A stretch of DNA of 64,000 nt from JBMOMT01 sp049324835 (GCA_049324835.1 JBMOMT010000034.1:1-64000), one strand, 5' to 3'; counted from the stretch's first letter, positions 25,751 through 34,348 are shown. Made by a program: numbers and translations. Notes: a model not told the origin generated them from the sequence alone.

Positions 25751-26101
25751 ATGAACCCACAACGCATTCTACAGCTCTTGATCTCTTTTGGTATCCTCAG
25801 TTTTATCGCCTTTGTCAGCGAAAAATCGCGCGTGCTGGCTTCAGTGGTGGCCGTCATGCCGCTCAACATCACCATCGCCCTGTGGTTCGTCTCCACCCAG
25901 AACAGCAGCGATCCCTCCCTGCCCATCGATCTGGCGCGTATGATGCTGATCGGCCTCATTCCCACGGCCTTGTTTCTGGTGGCAACCTGGTTCGGCTTCC
26001 GTCAGGGCTGGTCGCCGGGCCGGGCGTTGATCGTGGGCTACGGCGTGTGGTTGATCACGATGGGCATCTATCGAGGCATCGAGTGGTGGCTGAAAGCCTA
26101 A
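25751..26101 (+). CDS. Small integral membrane protein
   Basis: This 116-residue protein has four hydrophobic stretches (about 6-22, 27-46, 63-83 and 90-112), ending YGVWLITMGIYRGIEWWLKA. It resembles small DUF3147-type membrane proteins, but I cannot assign a family with confidence. Its last codons overlap the start of queG, so the two genes are translationally coupled. Confidence 0.8.
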   Translation: MNPQRILQLLISFGILSFIAFVSEKSRVLASVVAVMPLNITIALWFVSTQNSSDPSLPIDLARMMLIGLIPTALFLVATWFGFRQGWSPGRALIVGYGVWLITMGIYRGIEWWLKA

Positions 26102-27255
26102 AGCTAGTCGAGCGTATCGCCGGCCAGGCCCACGAACTGGGCTTCGATCTGGTGGGCCTCATCCCTGCCCGCCCCCTCGGCACGCTGGATCGTTACCGCC
26201 ACTGGCTGGCGGCAGGTTATCAGGGTGAGATGGCCTACCTGGCCCGGCCAGACGCCGTGGCGCGGCGGGCCGATCTGGCGCGCACGCTGCCCGGCGTCGA
26301 CACCGTGATCGCGGTGGCGGTCAACTATTTTACCCGACGGCTGCCCCCCGACCTGCGCGACGATGCCGCGCGGGGGATTTTCGCCAGTTATGCCTGGGGC
26401 GACGATTACCATCGTCTGCTGACGTCGCGGCTGGAACAACTGGCGGCCTTTATACAGGCGCAAACGACCCGCGCCGTGGCGCATCGGGCCTACGTCGACA
26501 CCGGTCCTCTGCTGGAGCGAGAGATCGCCGCCCGCGCCGGGCTGGGTTTCGTGGGCAAAAACACCAGCCTCATCCACCCCAGGCTGGGATCGTGGCTGCT
26601 GTTGGGCGAGCTGCTGCTGAAAAGCGAGGGGGCCGTGACTCACCGGGTCGATCCGGAGGCCAAACCAGGCGCGTGCGGCCACTGCACCCGCTGCCTGGAC
26701 GCCTGCCCCACGGGCGCGCTCGTGGCGCCATACGTGCTGGACGCGCGGCGCTGTATCGCTTACCTGACTATCGAGCTCAGAGGCCCCATCCCTCGCGAGT
26801 TGCGGCCGCTGATAGGCAACCGCGTCTTTGGCTGCGACATCTGTCAGGAGGTATGCCCCTGGAACTGCCGTTTCGCCCGGCCCACGCCAGAGCCGGCTTT
26901 TCAGCCGCGCCCCGACGCCATTGCGCCCACACTGCTGGATCTGATGGCTCTGGAGGATGAGGGTTTTCAACAGCGTTTCCGGGGCAGTCCGGTGAAGCGG
27001 GCCGGGCGGCGCGGGCTGCTGCGTAACGTGGCCGTGGCCCTGGGCAACTGGGGGCATCCGGCTGCCGTTGGCGCGCTGGCTCGGGCGATGGGTGATGCCG
27101 AACCGCTGATCCGCGGTCACGCCGCCTGGGCGTTGGGGCGCATCGGCACGGTCGAGGCGCGGCAATCACTCTCGCAGGCGCTGATCGCCGAGCCTGACGC
27201 CTGGGTGCAAGAGGAGCTACGGCTGGCGCTGCAACAAAGGCCCAAAGGGCCATGA
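26083..27255 (+). CDS. queG: Epoxyqueuosine reductase
   Basis: This 390-residue cobalamin- and Fe-S-dependent enzyme reduces epoxyqueuosine to queuosine in tRNA wobble modification. An N-terminal reductase region (GFVGKNTSLIHPRLGSWLLLGELLL) is followed by two [4Fe-4S] ferredoxin motifs, CGHCTRCLDACP and CDICQEVCPWNC, and a C-terminal HEAT-like helical pair (LARAMGDAEPLIRGHAAWALG). Two adjacent GTG codons (26083, 26086) could start it, with GAGG upstream; both overlap the preceding gene. No other queuosine gene is nearby. Confidence 0.93.
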   Translation: MVAESLKLVERIAGQAHELGFDLVGLIPARPLGTLDRYRHWLAAGYQGEMAYLARPDAVARRADLARTLPGVDTVIAVAVNYFTRRLPPDLRDDAARGIFASYAWGDDYHRLLTSRLEQLAAFIQAQTTRAVAHRAYVDTGPLLEREIAARAGLGFVGKNTSLIHPRLGSWLLLGELLLKSEGAVTHRVDPEAKPGACGHCTRCLDACPTGALVAPYVLDARRCIAYLTIELRGPIPRELRPLIGNRVFGCDICQEVCPWNCRFARPTPEPAFQPRPDAIAPTLLDLMALEDEGFQQRFRGSPVKRAGRRGLLRNVAVALGNWGHPAAVGALARAMGDAEPLIRGHAAWALGRIGTVEARQSLSQALIAEPDAWVQEELRLALQQRPKGP

Positions 27256-27270
27256 ACCCTTTGGGCCTTT
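27236..27270. terminator. Bidirectional terminator between queG and the selenoprotein gene
   Basis: AAAGGCCCAAAGGG (27236-27249) and CCCTTTGGGCCTTT (27257-27270) form a 14-bp perfect stem with a 7-base loop. The A-rich left arm and T-rich right arm suit both convergent transcripts; the queG stop lies in the loop region. Confidence 0.85.
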
Positions 27271-27276
27271 CCTGAA

Positions 27277-28548
27277 TCACATGCCGCAACGATCGCCGAT
27301 GGCAACCTGTTCGATGGTATCGGCCGGGGCGCGGAAATCCTGTTCCGGATCGCGCGGCATGAGGCTTTCTACCACCTCCATGCCTTGCACCACCCGGCCA
27401 AAGACGGTGTGCTGGCCGTCGAGTTGGGGCAGGGCAGCATAAGTGATGAAAAACTGGCTGCCGTTGGTGTTAGCCCCGGCGTTGGCCATCGACAGAATGC
27501 CCGGCCCGTCGTGGAGCAGGTTGGGATCGATCTCGTCCTCGAAAACGTAGCCCGGCCCGCCGAAACCGCTGCCGGTAGGATCGCCGCTCTGGGCCACAAA
27601 GCCGGGCAGCACCCGGTGAAAGGGTGTGCCATCGTAGTAGCCCTCCTGGGCCAGAAAAACAAAGTTGTTGACCGTTTTGGGAGCCTGAGCGGCATAGAGC
27701 TCGACGCAAAAAGCGCCCTGGCTGGTTTGGATGGTGGCAAAGTAAGGCCGGCTCGGGTCGATGATCATGGGCGGCGCCTGGGTATATTGCAGGCCATCAT
27801 AATTCAAATACTTGATCAGCCCATCGAACATGGCCTCCGTTCGGGGGCCATTGTAATAGAAACCGTTGATAAAGAGCGTGGGTGTGCCGGATATGCCCAG
27901 GGCGGTAGCAGCGTCGTACTGTTGCAGCACCCGGTCGCGGTAGACGCCCTTTTCCAGGTCTTCCGAAAACCGTCCGCCGTCCAGGCCCAGTTCTTCGGCA
28001 TAACCCACAAACGTATCGAGCGCAGCGTCTGGGGCCTGCTGAGACCATTCCGCCTGGCGTTCAAAGATCAGGTCGTGCATCTGCCAAAAGTAGCCCTGTG
28101 CGCCAGCGGCCTCGGTGGCCTCGGCGCTGAGGAGGGCCTTGTCGTGGATGGACATCAACGGCAGGTGACGAAAAACGATACGCAATTGATCCGGGTAAGC
28201 GTCTTCCAGACGCTTGAGCAGGGCAGCGAGCCCGGCGCAATATGGTCACTGAAAGTCGCTGTATTCTACCAGCACCATACCGGCATCGGCGCTGCCGCTG
28301 GCCCAATCATCCGGCTGGATCTCGGGAATCTGCCAGGGTTGGGTGGGCGTCGGGGTGGGTTTTGAGGCGACTGGGCCGGTGGTGGCCGTCGGCGCCGGCG
28401 TGATCGTCGGCCTGGCAGTGGCTGTGGCAGGTGGCGATGTCGCCGTCGGTGGCGGCGAGGTGGGTGTCGCGCCAGGGGCAGGTGTCTGGCAGGCTACCAG
28501 CCCGCCCAGCAACAGCACGCCCAAAAGTGGGGTCCATCGTTTCAACAT
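27277..28548 (-). CDS. Selenoprotein: lipoprotein with DsbA-like (Sec-x-x-Cys) and cyclophilin domains
   Basis: The frame runs 423 residues if the in-frame TGA at 28248-28246 is read as selenocysteine. Residues 1-20 are a lipoprotein signal (VLLLGGLVAC); 21-80 a Thr/Pro linker; about 89-255 a DsbA-like thioredoxin fold; about 265-423 a cyclophilin peptidyl-prolyl isomerase. The context of the TGA is VEYSDFQ-TGA-PYCAGL, where homologues have CPYC, so Sec101 and Cys104 form a redox U-x-x-C motif. The cis-Pro loop GTPTLFING lies near residues 221-229. Cyclophilin signatures are FHRVLPGFVAQSGD and GSQFFITY. A stem-loop 30 nt after the TGA and the neighbouring selB support recoding. AAAGGA precedes the ATG. 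The likely role is thiol-disulfide exchange plus proline isomerisation on exported proteins. Confidence 0.9.
28197..28215 (-). promoter_or_regulatory. Candidate bacterial SECIS stem-loop
   Basis: In the mRNA AAGCGTCT (28215-28208) pairs perfectly with AGACGCTT (28204-28197) around a GGA loop. It begins 30 nt after the TGA, putting the apical loop about 38 nt downstream with G in the first loop positions; SelB-recognised elements typically lie in this range or slightly closer. A smaller GGGC/GCCC hairpin (28233-28221) lies between TGA and this stem and may stack on it or be the real element. Confidence 0.65.
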
Positions 28549-28608
28549 CGTGATCCTTTCGTGATGAAAATCAATAGTTTTGCATTTTTTACAGGTTCTC
28601 TGAAAATA

Positions 28609-28680
28609 ACCGCAGAGGCGCCGAGATCGCCGAGAAAAACCAGAACATTCTCTGTGCCCTCGGCGTCTCGGCGGTGAAAT
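28609..28680. repeat. Dispersed inverted-repeat element (copy 1)
   Basis: ACCGCAGAGGCGCCGAG at 28609 onward and CTCGGCGTCTCGGCGGT near 28658-28674 are imperfect inverted ends of a roughly 70-bp element. A second copy lies at 32076-32177. Both occupy gaps upstream of minus-strand genes. It is noncoding. Confidence 0.75.
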
Positions 28681-28732
28681 AGATCACTGTTTGACCCGCT
28701 TGTAAAATCTGCAAACGTACTGAAGAATGAAT

Positions 28733-28758
28733 CCGGGCAAAACCTCGGTCTTGCCCGG
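28733..28758 (-). terminator. Strong hairpin downstream of selB
   Basis: CCGGGCAA (28733-28740) and TTGCCCGG (28751-28758) form a perfect 8-bp stem, and the loop can extend it by ACC/GGT. It lies 50 bases after the selB stop. There is no T-run, so it may be a weak terminator or an mRNA 3'-end stabiliser rather than a classical terminator. Confidence 0.5.
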
Positions 28759-28810
28759 CGGTTATCCTGGACAGGGGCGGCCCGGATCGTTTTCGGCAGG
28801 CGGCGTTGCC

Positions 28811-30742
28811 TCAACCACCGCGCAACACGCGCACGTCTCCCTCGCGCCGGGTGATTCGACGCTCGTCCAGGTGCTCCATGAGGGCCAGGGCATATTTTCG
28901 GCTGGCATTGAACATATCACGCACCTGCGCGACGGTGATGCTGCCTTCGCGCCGGATGAAATCGGTCACGCGCTGCACCATATCCTGATAGATTGGCGCC
29001 AAAAATAGCACGTCGTCGCCCAGACGCACCAGATACCCTTGCTCGATGAGCGCCGCCAGCAGGTCTGGCCCAAGTTGGGTTTCACATTCGGCCACCGAGG
29101 GCGTGGTGTAGGGCTGGCGGCGAAAGAGCTCCAATACCTCGTCCACCTGCTTTTGTTGGACCGGCGAAAACTCGACCCGGTGCGTGGTCAGATAAAGCAG
29201 CGTCTGGCCTTCCACCAGCACGCCCTCGGCGGCAGCGCGAGAAACAACGGCGTTGAAAACCCGCCCATTCAGGTTACGGACGCTGCGCCCCAGACGGCTC
29301 TTGAGCTCTTCCCGATCCATGCCCTGACGCAAAGGACGCTCCCGATGATAGACGCTCAGGATATCCTGAATGGTCTGGGTTACGCTGCGCCAGCCCGCCA
29401 TCGAGACGAGTAGCCGCTTGCTGGATGCCGGCTGCGGCAGATCGGTTTCGTCCGGCGGGCCATCGAGCAAAATGACGTCACCCTGAGCCAGCAACAGCCG
29501 GACGGCGGTGGCCGTGGCCTGGGCGGGCAGAGTGCTGTGAGCCGCCAACTCTCGCGCCTCGCAGGGCTGGCGGGCCTCCAGCGCCTGCAATACGACCTCT
29601 TCTGGCGCGCCGTGGAGCATCGTTTCCAACCGTCTGACGATGTCCGGTCGGAAACGTCGATGACGGCGGCCCGGATGGGGGTTGACCACCAGCCCGCCGC
29701 CGATGGTGATGCTGGGAGAAGCCTGACGGATGATGAAACGATCGCCTTTGACCAGAGGCGCTGGCTCTTCCAGACGCAATTGCACCCAGGCCGTCTCGCC
29801 CAGAGGCAATTCGTCCAGGTCCAAGAGCCGCACACGAGCCGGGGCCTCGACCGCGCCGCTGAAAAAATCGACCGGGGTGTTGTGTTTCAACGGCCTGGGA
29901 GCATCGGCCAAATGGCGAAGCCGGACATCCACCAGCATGGTGGGCTGCAGCCAGCCGGGTGTGACCACCACCTGGCCCCGGACGAGCTGGTCGGTGCGGA
30001 GGCCGGTGAGGTTGACCGCCACCCGGCTGCCCGGCCTGGCGAGGTCGAGCTTTTGTCGATGGGTTTGCAGGCCACGGATGCGGCTCTTGAGTCCGGAGGG
30101 CTGGATTTCTACCTCCTGCCCCACCTGAAGTGAGCCATCGACGAGTGTGCCCGTGACCACGGTGCCAAAGCCAGAAATGGTGAAAACACGGTCGATGGAC
30201 AGACGCGGTTTGCCTCGATCCGGTCGCTCTGGGATGGTTTTCAGGTGGGCTGCCAGCGTGCGCTTGAGCGCATCCAGGCCGATGCCCTGCCGCGCCGAAA
30301 CGCGGACGATGGGCGCATCTTGCAGGCAGGTGCCCTCCAGCGTCTCCATCAGATCGGCGGTGACCAGATCCAGCCACTCGTCGTCTTCGGCCAGGTCTAT
30401 TTTGGTCAACGCGACGACGCCGCCCGGCACCTGCAACAGGTCCAGGATCGCCAGGTGCTCTCGCGTCTGGGGCATCACCCCCTCGTCGGCAGCCACCACA
30501 AACAACGCGGCGTCGATGCCGCCCACGCCGGCAAGCATGTTTTTGATGAAATCTTTGTGGCCCGGCACATCGACGATGCCCACCCACTCGCCGCCGGCCA
30601 GTTCCACCCAGGCAAAACCCAGGTCGATGGTCATCTCCCGTTCTTGTTCCTCTTTGAGCCGGTCGGGATTGATGCCGGTGAGCGCTTCGATGAGTGTGGA
30701 TTTGCCATGATCCACGTGGCCCGCCGTGCCAATGACGTGCAA
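28811..30742 (-). CDS. selB: Selenocysteine-specific translation elongation factor SelB
   Basis: This 643-residue GTPase delivers Sec-tRNA(Sec) to UGA codons. It has G1 GHVDHGKS (residues 8-15), then EREMTIDLGFA (switch I), DVPGHKDFIKNML (G3), TKIDLAE (G4), EF-Tu-like domains II and III, and from about 380 onward the four winged-helix domains that bind the SECIS RNA and are absent from EF-Tu. The start is a TTG at 30742 with GGAGG 6 bases upstream; this gives LHVIGTAGHVDHG, the usual SelB N-terminus. The gene lies upstream of, and on the same strand as, the TGA-containing selenoprotein gene. No selA, selD or tRNA-Sec gene is seen in the window. Confidence 0.96.
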   Translation of the reverse strand: MHVIGTAGHVDHGKSTLIEALTGINPDRLKEEQEREMTIDLGFAWVELAGGEWVGIVDVPGHKDFIKNMLAGVGGIDAALFVVAADEGVMPQTREHLAILDLLQVPGGVVALTKIDLAEDDEWLDLVTADLMETLEGTCLQDAPIVRVSARQGIGLDALKRTLAAHLKTIPERPDRGKPRLSIDRVFTISGFGTVVTGTLVDGSLQVGQEVEIQPSGLKSRIRGLQTHRQKLDLARPGSRVAVNLTGLRTDQLVRGQVVVTPGWLQPTMLVDVRLRHLADAPRPLKHNTPVDFFSGAVEAPARVRLLDLDELPLGETAWVQLRLEEPAPLVKGDRFIIRQASPSITIGGGLVVNPHPGRRHRRFRPDIVRRLETMLHGAPEEVVLQALEARQPCEARELAAHSTLPAQATATAVRLLLAQGDVILLDGPPDETDLPQPASSKRLLVSMAGWRSVTQTIQDILSVYHRERPLRQGMDREELKSRLGRSVRNLNGRVFNAVVSRAAAEGVLVEGQTLLYLTTHRVEFSPVQQKQVDEVLELFRRQPYTTPSVAECETQLGPDLLAALIEQGYLVRLGDDVLFLAPIYQDMVQRVTDFIRREGSITVAQVRDMFNASRKYALALMEHLDERRITRREGDVRVLRGG

Positions 30743-30813
30743 TGTCTGCCTCCAGATAACTGTCAGCGCCTTCGAGTGAGGCTCACCCCCGCGCCTCACC
30801 CGGCGACCCTAAA

Positions 30814-32010
30814 TCAGAGCCTCTTTTTCTCTTCCTGCAATTTGGACTGGCGATCACCAAAGCGGATGGCCCACTCCTGGGCCTGGCTGCTCCAGTGATG
30901 GGCGTGGGTTTCCTGCAATTCCCATAGGACTGTCAGATCCATGCTGTGCAGTTTGGTTTGTTCCTCCAGCTTGGCGATGCGCGCCAGTTGCTCGTCGTTG
31001 CGCCGGTCGTGATCTCGCCACTGCTGCTCCCAGACGAGCAATTGTTTTTTCCAACGTTTTTCATCCTGGGCCTGCCAGTCTTCCATCTTGGTTTTCTGGC
31101 GCGATTCGGCCAGCCGCTGCAACTCGGCCATTTCGGCGTAACCACGATTCAGACGCTCTTCCAGCTTTTGCAGGTCTTCCAGAGCACGTTTGCCAGCCTG
31201 ATATTGTTCCTGAAAACGGCGCATCTGTTCGGCGGCCTCGTCCATACGCTGCTGCAAGTGCGCCATCAACTCGCGCCACTCGACCATCTGGCGCTCGCGA
31301 GCCTGCTCGGCTCGCTGCACCGATTCGAGAAACTCACGCCGCTGCTGGGCGCGTTCGGCCTCGGCGTCGGTCATCTCTTTCAGGCGATGTTCGTTGCGTC
31401 GCGCCACCTCTTCCAGAATCTGCAAACGCGAGCCGTGGGCTTCCAGACGCTTCAGCAAGTTGGTGGCCTCTTCCTGGAGTTGGGCCACGCGCCGCGCGTC
31501 GCGGGCGCGCTGCTCTTCCAGGTAGGGGATGTTGCGCAGACGCGTTTCGAGGGTCTGATCGATGCCTTCGACCTTGTGGCGCAGATCGACCAGTTCGCCG
31601 CCCAGGCGCGCATCTTCGGCCCGGCGCAGGCCCAGCTCTTCCTCAATTCTGGGCAACCGTTGCAGGTCTTTGCGGATCTCGCCAAACTGTTTCGATTGCT
31701 TGTCCTGCTCGATGAGCCGCACACGGGCAGCATCGCGCGTCTCTTCCTGGCGCTGCTCTTCTTGCTTTTCCACCAGCAAGACGATCTCGTCCTTGAACTG
31801 CTGCAAAGCCCGCTCCAGCACCGGCAGAGCGGTGAGCTGCGCCTGCACAGAGGCCAGCCGGCCTTCCAATTCCTGGACGTGCCGCGCCTGGTCTCTCATT
31901 TCCTCGCCCTGGGCATCCAGCAGGCTTTGCAGGCGGGCGATCTCGTCCTTGTCTCGTCGTCGCTCGTCATCCAGCCAAGACACACGCTTGGCCACCTGGT
32001 TCAGATCCAT
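30814..32010 (-). CDS. Coiled-coil protein, function unknown
   Basis: This 398-residue, highly charged protein is almost wholly alpha-helical with heptad-like Leu/Glu/Arg/Gln patterns over about residues 15-380 and no membrane segment. I do not recognise a family; it could be a structural filament or scaffold. The ATG at 32010 has GAGGAG 6 bases upstream. It precedes selB by about 70 bases on the same strand and may share its transcript. Confidence 0.85.
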   Translation of the reverse strand: MDLNQVAKRVSWLDDERRRDKDEIARLQSLLDAQGEEMRDQARHVQELEGRLASVQAQLTALPVLERALQQFKDEIVLLVEKQEEQRQEETRDAARVRLIEQDKQSKQFGEIRKDLQRLPRIEEELGLRRAEDARLGGELVDLRHKVEGIDQTLETRLRNIPYLEEQRARDARRVAQLQEEATNLLKRLEAHGSRLQILEEVARRNEHRLKEMTDAEAERAQQRREFLESVQRAEQARERQMVEWRELMAHLQQRMDEAAEQMRRFQEQYQAGKRALEDLQKLEERLNRGYAEMAELQRLAESRQKTKMEDWQAQDEKRWKKQLLVWEQQWRDHDRRNDEQLARIAKLEEQTKLHSMDLTVLWELQETHAHHWSSQAQEWAIRFGDRQSKLQEEKKRL

Positions 32011-32075
32011 CCTGTTCTCCTCGTACCAGATTGTCACATCATTTCACGAAAGGGTTGTTGTCGCCTGGCAACTGC

Positions 32076-32177
32076 TCACCGCAGAGAACGCTGAGGCAGT
32101 TTCTGGACCACGCAGAGAATGGCCTTCCCTGGCAACAACGATAAAGAACTCGGCACCCTCGGCGTCTCGGCGGTGAA
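32076..32177. repeat. Dispersed inverted-repeat element (copy 2)
   Basis: ACCGCAGAGAACGCTGAG (32078-32095) and CTCGGCGTCTCGGCGGTGA (32158-32176) are the inverted ends of the same family seen at 28609. The interior differs (about 60 bases). A CCGCAGAG-type sequence is repeated internally at about 32110. The rest of the 32011-32211 gap holds nothing recognisable. Confidence 0.7.
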
Positions 32178-32211
32178 AAACAAAGACGTGCTGAGCAATT
32201 ACGTCGCCTGG

Positions 32212-32865
32212 TTAACCCAGCTCGACCACCTTCCCGGTGACCAGGTAAACGACCTGCTCGCCCAGATTAGTGGTGCGGTCGCCGATGCGCTCCAGGTTGT
32301 GCGCCACCCAGAGCAGGTGGGTGGCGCGGCTGATGGTCTTGGGGTCTTGCATCATGAACAGCAATAACTCGCGGTAAACCTGATCGTAGAGCGCGTCGAT
32401 CTCGTTATCGCGCTGAGCCAGGGTTTGGGCGGCGCTCAGGTCGCGCCGTATGAAGGCATTCAATTGACCGCGCAGCAATTCGCGGCCCAGCGCCGCCATG
32501 CGCGGCACATCGATGTAAGGTTTCAGCGGCGGGTCATCGATCAGGCGCAGGGCCAGCCGGGCAATACCTTCGGCGTAATCGCCGATGCGTTCCAGCTCGG
32601 TGGCAATGTTGAGAATCGCCAGGATGAGCCGCAGGTCGACGGCCATCGGCTGTTGAGTGGCGATGAGCACCTCGCATTTTTCCTGGATGTCGTGGAGCGC
32701 CAGGTTGATCTGTTCGTCGGCATCGATGACGGCCCGCGCCAGGTCTCCATCGCGGTCGATCAGGGCCTGCACAGCGCCGGCAATGGCCTGATCCACCCTG
32801 TCGCCCATGGTCAGCAGCTCGTCGCGGGTTTCGGTCAGTTGTACATCGAACGTCTCTCGAGGCAT
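32212..32865 (-). CDS. phoU: PhoU-family phosphate regulatory protein
   Basis: This 217-residue protein has the two three-helix PhoU repeats with the metal-site signatures: IATELERIGDYAEGIA (about 90-105) and VAHNLERIGDRTTNLGEQVVY near the C-terminus. PhoU represses phosphate uptake through the Pst transporter and PhoR. Here it stands without pst genes and follows an L,D-transpeptidase by 22 bases. The ATG at 32865 gives a normal length, though GGAGG is about 15 bases upstream, so initiation may be weak or coupled. Confidence 0.9.
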   Translation of the reverse strand: MPRETFDVQLTETRDELLTMGDRVDQAIAGAVQALIDRDGDLARAVIDADEQINLALHDIQEKCEVLIATQQPMAVDLRLILAILNIATELERIGDYAEGIARLALRLIDDPPLKPYIDVPRMAALGRELLRGQLNAFIRRDLSAAQTLAQRDNEIDALYDQVYRELLLFMMQDPKTISRATHLLWVAHNLERIGDRTTNLGEQVVYLVTGKVVELG

Positions 32866-32887
32866 CAGACTTGGTCTTTTTCCTCCA

Positions 32888-34348
32888 TCAAGGATAAATA
32901 TGCACCGGCGTGCCCACACTGGCCCAATCGTAGAGCAGGCGCGCCTCCTCGGTGCCCAGGATGACACAGCCGTAAGAAACACGATGGCCCAGATAACCTT
33001 CCCACAGGCGCTGCCCGCTGGAGAGAATGGGCAGGGCGTGAATGCCATTCTCCGAAGCGCCAGCGTAATAGATACCCAACCAATAAGGCATTTGTAGATC
33101 CCAACGGCTGGCATAGGCGTTGGGAATTTTGTCCAGCACCGAAAAATGCCCCGTACGGGTATCGCGGCCTGGTTCGCCAGTCGAGACCACCCAGTTCCAG
33201 ATCAGGCGATCCCCTTCATAGACGTACATACGCTGCTGGCCGATCGACACCTCGATGCGTTTGGGCATCGGCGTGGGCGTGGGGGGAGTGAGTAAAAAAA
33301 CCACCTCAGCCAATGCTGCCTGTATCTCTGCATCAGGGGCGATAGCCAGCGCCTGCTGGTAGCTGTCTTGAGCCGCCAGCCATTCGCCGGACGCTTGCTG
33401 CTGTTGCCCCAACCGGTAATAGGCCCGCCGGAGCAGTTCAGCGGCGTCCAGATAATCCGGGTTCAGCCCGAGAACGGCCCGGAGCTGCCGGATAGCCAAC
33501 TGCCATTGCCCTGCCGCCAGACTCTCCTCGGCTGCCAGGTAAGCCAGAGCCAACAGGCGTTGCGTTTGCGCTGTCTGCTCGTTACGGTCCAACAGACGCA
33601 CAGCATCGAAATGGGTCACGGCTTCCGGCAACTGCCGTTCTGCAACCAGCTCGGCGCCCCAGGCCAGATGCACCGCGATGAACCAGTCGTCCAGGCCGCC
33701 ATAATCCCGGTAAAGGGCCTGCATCTCTTGCAGAACACGAAGGCACTCCGGCCAGTCTTGCGCCTCCCAGGCGGTCCACAAGGGATCGTGCAGCATTTCG
33801 ACGCGCTGCAAGTTGGTGGGCGTAGGTGTGCCCGGCACGGTCGTTGCCGTGGGTGTAGCACGGACCAGATCGATGGGGCTGCCCGCGCCCAGGGTGGTCA
33901 GCAACAGGCCGCCTGCCAGCAACACCACCAGCCACACCATCAAAACTGCCCCCACCCAATAACGCAGCCGATACACTGGCGGCGCCGACGAGGTCAGGGG
34001 CGCAGCAGTGGCGGTTCGAGCGGGCGATTGCGGCGCGGCTGGCGCTGCCCGGCGGGCTGTCTCGTCCATGGCTGCCGCTTGCTGTCGCAGCCAACGCAGC
34101 CCGGCCTGAGCGCGTCGACTGCCGGGGTTGAGGGCCAGAGCCTGCCGCAGACAATACTCGCTTTCCTGAGGCGTGACAGCCACACCGGCCAGCCAGAGCC
34201 AGGTTTCCTCTACATTGCCATCCAGGGCAATCGATTGCCGCAAATAGCGCCGCGCCTGTGTTTTGTGCCCGTTCTGGGCGGCAACGATGCCCGCCTGGCG
34301 CAATGTTTCCGCCTGTGCCTGCCGATCCTGGGCTGGGACATTGGCCAT
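32888..34348 (-). CDS. L,D-transpeptidase (YkuD) with TPR-like repeats
   Basis: This 486-residue protein has a cytoplasmic N-terminal TPR-like segment (about 10-95), a membrane helix (about 131-153), an extracytoplasmic TPR-like region, and a C-terminal YkuD domain. The catalytic motif is HRVSYGCVILG (the HxxxSxGC arrangement) close to the C-terminus, after RTGHFSVLDK and GIHALP. Such enzymes make 3-3 peptidoglycan cross-links or attach proteins to the wall. It begins with its own promoter and is followed by phoU. Confidence 0.9.
   Translation of the reverse strand: MANVPAQDRQAQAETLRQAGIVAAQNGHKTQARRYLRQSIALDGNVEETWLWLAGVAVTPQESEYCLRQALALNPGSRRAQAGLRWLRQQAAAMDETARRAAPAAPQSPARTATAAPLTSSAPPVYRLRYWVGAVLMVWLVVLLAGGLLLTTLGAGSPIDLVRATPTATTVPGTPTPTNLQRVEMLHDPLWTAWEAQDWPECLRVLQEMQALYRDYGGLDDWFIAVHLAWGAELVAERQLPEAVTHFDAVRLLDRNEQTAQTQRLLALAYLAAEESLAAGQWQLAIRQLRAVLGLNPDYLDAAELLRRAYYRLGQQQQASGEWLAAQDSYQQALAIAPDAEIQAALAEVVFLLTPPTPTPMPKRIEVSIGQQRMYVYEGDRLIWNWVVSTGEPGRDTRTGHFSVLDKIPNAYASRWDLQMPYWLGIYYAGASENGIHALPILSSGQRLWEGYLGHRVSYGCVILGTEEARLLYDWASVGTPVHIYP

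Noticed and set aside
28246..28248. Stop codon making two separate genes (a short lipoprotein and a DsbA/cyclophilin protein) or a pseudogene.
   Set aside because: The frame is open on both sides, the TGA falls exactly on the redox-Cys position, the downstream part lacks its own start signal and signal peptide, and selB is next door. Reading it as selenocysteine explains everything.
28549..28810. Possible tRNA-Sec (selC) between selB and the selenoprotein gene.
   Set aside because: The only structures are a repeat element and an 8-bp hairpin; no 90-100 nt cloverleaf with a long acceptor and variable arm is seen.
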